A stretch of 64,000 nucleotides of DNA from NCBI RefSeq assembly GCF_036346105.1, contig NZ_CP107811.1, forward strand, positions 6,033,501-6,097,500, read 5' to 3'. Shown here in pieces: positions 59,825 through 64,000 of this stretch. The translations under genes and the position numbers were made by a program. This DNA is from Streptomyces sp. NBC_00539. Its GTDB lineage: Bacteria; Actinomycetota; Actinomycetes; Streptomycetales; Streptomycetaceae. The number at the start of each line of letters is the position of its first letter. Within the stretch, counting starts at the first letter, position 1. The notes below the pieces were generated by a model. The model searched no databases and was not told where the DNA came from. It worked only from the letters and a program-made list of their open reading frames with translations.

Positions 59825-61753
59825 TCAGAGCCGTACGAGCGTCACCTCGGTGGCCTTGACGCTGGTCCACACCTCGGCGCCGTCGACCACGCCGAGCTCG
59901 GCCGCCGCCTCCGGGGTGATCTCCGCGACGAGGTCCGGAGCCCCGGCGGAGCCGATCAGCACCCGCAGCCGGCTCCCCACCGCGGTGACTTCCCGTACGG
60001 TGCCGGGCCACACGTTGCGCGGGCTGCCGCCGGGCCGCTCCCGGTACACGGACACCGCCTCCGGGGCGATGATCGCCAGCGCCTGGGAGCCCTCCGGCAG
60101 CGCCTCGGGCACCACCAGGAGGCCGCCCCCGGCGAGTTCGAGCCCCTTCGGGGTGGCGGTGCCCGGCCAGGCGTTGCGGCCCAGCATCCGCGCCACCCAC
60201 GGGGAACGCGGATGGCGGGTGACCTCGGCGGGCGGGGCGTCCTGGAGGGTCTGCCCGTCGGCGAGCACGAGGACCCGGTCGGCCAGGGACACCGCCTCGA
60301 CGGGGTCGTGCGTGACGATCAGGCAGACCCCGCCGAAGCCCGCCAGGTGGGTGCGCAGGGTGTGCCGGACCCGCGCCCGCGTCGTCTGGTCGAGGGCGGC
60401 GAGGGGCTCGTCGAGCAGCAGCAGCCTAGGCCGCGCCGCGAGCGCCCGGGCCAGGGCCACGCGCTGCGCCTGCCCGCCGGACAGCTGCGCGGGTCTGCGC
60501 CGGGCCAGGTGACCGACGCCCAGCCGGTCCAGCCACTCCTGCGCCTCGGCGCGCGCTTCGGCGCGCGGCACCCGGCGGGCGCGCAGCCCGTACGCGGTGT
60601 TGGCGAGCGCGCTCAGGTGCGGGAACAGCGCACCGTCCTGCGGCACCCAGGCCACCTGCCGCCGGTGCGGGGGCAGCGCGGTGACGTCGGTGTCGCCCAG
60701 CCGCAGGGTGGCGTGGGCGCGCGGGGTCAGCCCGAGCAGGGCCCGGAGCAGGGTGGTCTTGCCGGCGCCGTTCTCGCCGACGACGGCGATCGTGGTGCCG
60801 GGGCCGGCGTCCAGGGTGAGCCGGTTGAAGCCGGTGACCTCGGCGTGCAGCGGCCAGTGGCCGCCGCCCTGGTGCGGGGCGGGCGGCTCGGCGGGGGCGA
60901 GGGGCTCGGGGGCCTCCCCGGCCACGGGCGCGGCCGCCCGGGCCAAGTCGCGGCTGAGGGGGGCACCGGTCCAGCGGCCGCGCAGTGCGATCAGCACGCC
61001 CATCGCGATCGCGAGCAGCAGCAGGGACACGGAGGTGGCTGCATCAGGGCTGTCCTGGAGCAGCAGGTACACCTGGAGCGGCAACGTCTGGGTGGTGCCG
61101 GGCAGGTTTCCGGCGAAGGTGATGGTGGCGCCGAACTCGCCGAGCGCCCGGGCCCAGGTGAGCGCCGCACCCGCGGCCAGGCCGGGCGCCACCATGGGGA
61201 GGGTCACGGTGAAGAACACCCGTACCGGCGGGGCGCCGAGGGAGGCCGCGGTCTCCTCGTAACTGCGCTTGAGGCCGCCGAGTGCGCCCTCCAGGCTGAT
61301 GACGAGGAACGGCATCGCGACGAAGGTGGCGGCGACGACGGCGCCCGAGGTGTGGAACGGCAGCGTGATGCCGAAGGTGTCTTCCAGCCACGGCCCCAGC
61401 AGCCCGCGACGGCCGAATCCCAGCAGCAGCGCCACACCGCCGACGGTGGGCGGCAGCACCATGGGAAGCAGGACGAGGGACCGTACGAACGCCTTGCCCT
61501 TGAAGTCGACGCGGGCCAGCAGCCAGGCGAGCGGCACCCCGAGCAGGAGGGAGAGGCCCAGTGCCCACGAGGAGACGAGCAGCGACAGCTTGAGCGCCTG
61601 CTCCACCGCCGGGCTGCCCAGATGGGTACCCAGCTCGCTCCACCGGGTGCGGCTCAGGATGCCCAGGAGCGGCAGCAGCAGGAACGCCACGGCGAGGAGC
61701 GCGGGCAACGCCAGGGCCACGGGCGGCCGGACGCGGGTACGGGGTCTGCTCAT
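59825..61753 (-). CDS. modBC: molybdate ABC transporter permease-ATPase fusion (ModB-ModC)
   Basis: A 642-residue single chain. Residues 1-260 are the ModB permease with the EAA loop (E-E-T-A-A-S-L-G-A-P, 167-176). A Pro/Ala linker leads to the ModC ATPase with Walker A at 326-334 (GENGAGKTT), signature L-S-G-G-Q-A-Q-R-V-A and L-L-L-L-D-E-P-L, and a C-terminal MOP/TOBE domain (about 575-642) that binds molybdate. ATG 61753 has AGGAA upstream. It follows modA on the same strand, with a terminator-like hairpin between. Confidence 0.94.
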   Translation of the reverse strand: MSRPRTRVRPPVALALPALLAVAFLLLPLLGILSRTRWSELGTHLGSPAVEQALKLSLLVSSWALGLSLLLGVPLAWLLARVDFKGKAFVRSLVLLPMVLPPTVGGVALLLGFGRRGLLGPWLEDTFGITLPFHTSGAVVAATFVAMPFLVISLEGALGGLKRSYEETAASLGAPPVRVFFTVTLPMVAPGLAAGAALTWARALGEFGATITFAGNLPGTTQTLPLQVYLLLQDSPDAATSVSLLLLAIAMGVLIALRGRWTGAPLSRDLARAAAPVAGEAPEPLAPAEPPAPHQGGGHWPLHAEVTGFNRLTLDAGPGTTIAVVGENGAGKTTLLRALLGLTPRAHATLRLGDTDVTALPPHRRQVAWVPQDGALFPHLSALANTAYGLRARRVPRAEARAEAQEWLDRLGVGHLARRRPAQLSGGQAQRVALARALAARPRLLLLDEPLAALDQTTRARVRHTLRTHLAGFGGVCLIVTHDPVEAVSLADRVLVLADGQTLQDAPPAEVTRHPRSPWVARMLGRNAWPGTATPKGLELAGGGLLVVPEALPEGSQALAIIAPEAVSVYRERPGGSPRNVWPGTVREVTAVGSRLRVLIGSAGAPDLVAEITPEAAAELGVVDGAEVWTSVKATEVTLVRL

Positions 61754-61824
61754 GAGGCGGTTCCTGGCTGGTTTTCTCGGCTGCGTGCGTTCCGGGTGGG
61801 AAGACGGCCGTTCGAGCACTGCAA

Positions 61825-61865
61825 GAAGGAAAAGGGGCTGCCTGTCCCCCCGGTCAGGCAGCCCC
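61825..61865 (-). terminator. intrinsic terminator between modA and modBC
   Basis: On the minus strand GGGGCTGCCTG and CAGGCAGCCCC form a perfect 11-bp stem with a 10-base loop, followed directly by TTTTCCTTC. The T-rich tail makes this the most canonical intrinsic terminator in the window. It would reduce transcription from modA into modBC. Confidence 0.8.
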
Positions 61866-61891
61866 TGCCCGCGTTCGGGCCGCGGGAGCCG

Positions 61892-62713
61892 TTACGGCTG
61901 CTGGAAGCCGGCGTCCTGGAGGATCTTCTGTGCCTCGGGCGTGCTCAGCCACGCCACGAAGGCGGCCGCGGCCCCACCGTTCTTGGACTGCTTGATCGTG
62001 GCGGCCGGGTAGGAGGCGACCGCGTTCTGGTCGTCCGGGATCTCCACGTTGACGACCTTGTCGCCCGACTTGGCGGAGTCCGTCTTGTAGACGAGACCGG
62101 CGTCGGCCTCGCCGAGCTCGACCTTGCTCAGCACGGCGCGCACGTTGGGCTCCTGGGAGACCGGCTTCACCTCGATCTTCTGCGCGTCGAGGATCTGCTT
62201 GCTGTAGCGGCCGACCGGCACCTCGGGCGCGGCGAGCACGACCTTGATCTTGCTGTCCGCGAGGTCCTTGAGCTCGTCGATCTTGAACGGGTTGCCCTTG
62301 CCGGCCGCGATCACGAGGCGGTTCTTCGCGATGACCGTCGCCCCGCCCGTCTCGGCCTTGAGGCCGTCCATCGTCCTGGTGTCGGCGGTCACCAGCGCGT
62401 CGGCCGGCGCGCCCTGCTTGACCTGGGCGGCGAGTTCCTGCGAACCGGCGAAGGAGAAGGTCACCTTCGTACCCGGGTGGGACTTCTCGTAGGCGGCGCC
62501 CGCCGTCTTGAAGACGTCGGTGAGGGAGGAGGCGGCGAGGACGGTCAGGTTCGCCGGCTTGACCTGGGCGGAAGCGGATGAGGAGGCGCTCGGCGGGCCC
62601 GCCGCGCCGGACTTCTCGTCGTCGGCGCCACACGCGGACAGGGCCGGCACGAGGAGCGCTGCGGTCAGGGCGGCGGCGGCAGCGGCGCGGCGGCGGGTCG
62701 GGGTCGGGGACAT
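61892..62713 (-). CDS. modA: molybdate-binding lipoprotein
   Basis: A 273-residue substrate-binding lipoprotein. The signal ends in the lipobox L-S-A-C, so it is lipid-anchored outside the membrane. The ModA fold is clear: L-T-V-L-A-A-S-S-L-T-D-V-F, F-S-F-A-G-S-Q-E-L-A-A-Q-V, G-A-P-A-D-A-L-V-T-A-D and late D-A-G-L-V-Y-K-T-D. ATG 62713 has GAGGAG upstream. It delivers molybdate (or tungstate) to the fused ModBC encoded downstream. Confidence 0.95.
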   Translation of the reverse strand: MSPTPTRRRAAAAAALTAALLVPALSACGADDEKSGAAGPPSASSSASAQVKPANLTVLAASSLTDVFKTAGAAYEKSHPGTKVTFSFAGSQELAAQVKQGAPADALVTADTRTMDGLKAETGGATVIAKNRLVIAAGKGNPFKIDELKDLADSKIKVVLAAPEVPVGRYSKQILDAQKIEVKPVSQEPNVRAVLSKVELGEADAGLVYKTDSAKSGDKVVNVEIPDDQNAVASYPAATIKQSKNGGAAAAFVAWLSTPEAQKILQDAGFQQP

Positions 62714-62843
62714 GGGCGGGTGCTCCTCGGTCGGGTCGGCGGCCGGCTCGGATGCCGGGGCCGCGCGGTGGTGACCCGCGCCGGGGACGGGCGGAGCGGG
62801 TGGGGACGGTCGGTGGTGCCGAGCGGGGGTGCGGGAACCGCGG

Positions 62844-63239
62844 TCAGGCGCGGTCGACGTGCACACTGGTGGACTTCACGCGGGCGGTGGCCCGCATGCC
62901 GACCTCCAGACCGAGCTCCTCGACGGCCTCACGGGTGAGCAGGGACACCAGGCGGTGGGGTCCGGCCTGGATCTCGACCTGCGCGGCCACGTCGCCGACC
63001 TTGACGGCCGTGACGATGCCGGGGAAGGCGTTGCGCGCCGAGGTGTACGGCTCCTCGTCCTCGCCGTGGGCGCCTTGGCCCACCTCGATGGAGAAGGCGG
63101 CCAGCGCCCGGCCCTCGATCAGCCGGCGCCCGCCCTCGTCGCGATGGGTCGCGACCCGGCCGGCGTCGGCCCAGCGGCGCGCCGTGTCCGGGCTGACGCC
63201 CAGCAGACGCGCGGCCTGTCCGATGGTGTAGGACTGCAT
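62844..63239 (-). CDS. HTH-MOP (molbindin) regulator of molybdate uptake
   Basis: A 131-residue regulator. The N-terminal excisionase/MerR-like helix-turn-helix is Y-T-I-G-Q-A-A-R-L-L-G-V-S-P-D-T-A-R-R-W. The C-terminal MOP domain (S-A-R-N-A-F-P-G-I-V, then A-R-V-K-S-T-S-V-H-V) binds molybdate. It likely represses the mod genes when molybdate is plentiful, replacing E. coli ModE. ATG 63239 follows TACCTT by seven bases, so the mRNA should be leaderless. It is first in the mod block. Confidence 0.9.
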   Translation of the reverse strand: MQSYTIGQAARLLGVSPDTARRWADAGRVATHRDEGGRRLIEGRALAAFSIEVGQGAHGEDEEPYTSARNAFPGIVTAVKVGDVAAQVEIQAGPHRLVSLLTREAVEELGLEVGMRATARVKSTSVHVDRA

Positions 63240-63246
63240 GAGCGAC

Positions 63247-63276
63247 AAGGTAGGGGCATCTTCGGCGCATTTGCAA
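63247..63276 (-). promoter_or_regulatory. promoter of the molybdate regulator
   Basis: On the minus strand TTGCAA (63276-63271), an 18-base spacer and TACCTT (63252-63247) precede ATG 63239 by seven bases. No separate promoter is visible before modA, so this may drive the block. Confidence 0.6.
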
Positions 63277-63373
63277 TTCCCTCGGGCGGTTGTACATGGC
63301 AGATGCGGCGGCTGTTGTGTCATCCGCCGAAAGTGCTTCGCCTTCCGGCCGCCCGCCTCGATAAGGTCGGGAC

Positions 63374-63751
63374 ATGGCTGATGAGGTATCGGGAACGGTC
63401 CGGGTCGACGCGTGGATCTGGTCGGTGCGGCTGACCAAGACCCGTTCGACCGCGGCGACGGCCTGCCGCGCGGGCCATGTGAAGGTCAACGGCGATCGTG
63501 CCAAGCCGGCCCAGGCCGTGCGCGCGGGCGACGAGGTCCGGCTCTTCCACGCGGGCCGCGAGCGGATCGTGGTGGTGCAGAAGCCGGTGGCCAAGCGGGT
63601 CGGCGCGCCGGTGGCCGCCGAGTGCTACATCGACAAGAGCCCGCCGCCGCCGACCCCGGTCGAGGCGGCCGTGGTCGGCATCCGCGACCGCGGCGCGGGC
63701 CGGCCCACGAAGCGCGAACGCCGCGAGATCGAAATCCTGCGCGGACGGTAG
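63374..63751 (+). CDS. S4 domain RNA-binding protein (Hsp15-like)
   Basis: A 125-residue protein with an N-terminal S4 domain (R-V-D-A-W-I-W-S-V-R-L-T-K-T-R-S, residues 10-25, and V-K-V-N-G) and a basic C-terminus rich in R and K. It resembles HslR/Hsp15, which binds stalled 50S subunits. ATG 63374 follows TAAGGT by six bases with no RBS, so it is probably leaderless. It is divergent from the molybdate regulator and converges on a dhaM-like gene. Confidence 0.9.
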   Translation: MADEVSGTVRVDAWIWSVRLTKTRSTAATACRAGHVKVNGDRAKPAQAVRAGDEVRLFHAGRERIVVVQKPVAKRVGAPVAAECYIDKSPPPPTPVEAAVVGIRDRGAGRPTKRERREIEILRGR

Positions 63752-63774
63752 CGGACCGGTGGCGGCGGCCCGGC

Positions 63775-63813
63775 CCGGCCGGCCGCCCCCGTCCGACGGG
63801 CCCGGCCGGCCGG
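63775..63813. terminator. bidirectional terminator
   Basis: Outer arms CCGGCCGGCC (63775-63784) and GGCCGGCCGG (63804-63813) enclose an inner CCCGTC-C-GACGGG hairpin (63788-63800). It fills the gap between the convergent S4 and DhaM-like genes. Confidence 0.6.
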
Positions 63814-64000
63814 TCAGCCCTTGCGGTATTTGTGCGCCTCGCCGGCCGCGGCTTCCACCGCGTCCAGCGGGGCACATGCGGAGGCGGCCACCACGGCGGC
63901 CACCGCACCCTCCAGGAACGGCGCGTCGAGCAGCCGGCTGCCGTCCGGCAGCTCCCCGTCCACCAGCAGGGACTTGACGGTGAGCACGGAACTGCCCAGG
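63814..64000 (-). CDS. C-terminus of probable DhaM phosphoryl-donor subunit, 5' part outside window
   Basis: The last 61 codons of a minus-strand gene. The segment L-G-S-S-V-L-T-V-K, then L-P-D-G-S-R-L-L-D-A-P-F-L-E-G-A-V-A-A and A-E-A-H-K-Y-R-K-G, resembles the mannose-type EIIA domain of DhaM, the PTS-dependent dihydroxyacetone kinase donor. The catalytic histidine lies outside the window. dhaK and dhaL would be expected further along. The identification is from pattern memory only. Confidence 0.6.
   Translation of the reverse strand, partial: LGSSVLTVKSLLVDGELPDGSRLLDAPFLEGAVAAVVAASACAPLDAVEAAAGEAHKYRKG

Noticed and set aside
1-64000. tRNA, rRNA, insertion sequence, prophage or att site
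   Set aside because: No transposase, integrase, phage gene or tRNA-like cloverleaf was recognised on either strand by reading; a covariance search was not possible.
1-64000. A secondary-metabolite cluster
   Set aside because: The ABC-F, LLM oxygenase, SRPBCC and monooxygenase remnant are scattered and no PKS, NRPS, terpene synthase or RiPP core gene is present.

Overview
The window is a 64 kb piece of a very G+C-rich actinobacterial chromosome, almost certainly Streptomyces or a close relative. The evidence is near-universal G/C at third codon positions, frequent GTG starts, a mycothiol-dependent-type enzyme, and several families I recognise mainly from Streptomyces (DUF6421, DUF6643, DUF6777, streptophobe, spherulin-4-like). 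I see no rRNA, tRNA, CRISPR array, insertion sequence, prophage or large biosynthetic cluster. It reads as ordinary core-to-accessory chromosome with one small rearrangement scar near 36.1-36.7 kb.

Layout. 0-10 kb: end of a GNAT gene, a GDPD-like protein, an LLM flavin monooxygenase with a 17-bp palindrome upstream, a translationally linked DUF6421 / SDR / threonine aldolase operon, a transglutaminase-like gene with an ARG-box-like promoter, an MFS transporter, a PlsC-type acyltransferase, a thioredoxin, and a flavin reductase preceded by a 26-residue leader peptide. 10-25 kb: etfBA, an HpcH/HpaI-like protein behind tandem IclR-like operators, a LacI regulator, a kinase-Nudix fusion, an MBL hydrolase, an M20 dipeptidase, a geranylgeranyl-reductase-like flavoprotein, a spherulin-4-like lipoprotein, a divergent mycothiol-type enzyme / AlkB pair, a ROK regulator and an RsbW-like ATPase divergent from a Cds1-type PLP enzyme. 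25-42 kb: SRPBCC, a beta-helix/AAA+ fusion, an Rv1733c-type membrane protein, a MOSC protein, DUF6643, an HpnB-like glycosyltransferase, a glutamate-racemase-like protein, a VOC protein, an ABC-F ATPase with a TetR-like operator, the scar, a membrane protein, Lnt, a Nudix hydrolase, a secreted protease and a GNAT-AAA+ fusion.

42-64 kb: a membrane Ser/Thr kinase with a coupled membrane partner, a Tm-1-like protein, a Nudix hydrolase, a CDF metal exporter, then an operon of FHA-ABC exporter, SH3-like protein and soluble Ser/Thr kinase. These are followed by a secreted protein, a streptophobe membrane protein, DUF6777, a PAS-GAF-PP2C-HATPase regulator, a phosphodiester glycosidase, and a molybdate block (HTH-MOP regulator, ModA, fused ModB-ModC). 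An S4 RNA-binding protein and the C-terminus of a probable DhaM close the window.

The strongest unusual signals are these: a possible gluzincin-like HDxxH/ExxxD metal site in DUF6421; a leaderless HVDL-type leader peptide before a flavin reductase; a tandem ARG-box-like element covering a transglutaminase promoter; a 13-codon ORF with its own RBS followed by a perfect 10-bp hairpin; several two-enzyme fusions; and many genes whose -10 box lies 6-8 bases before the start codon, implying leaderless mRNAs.
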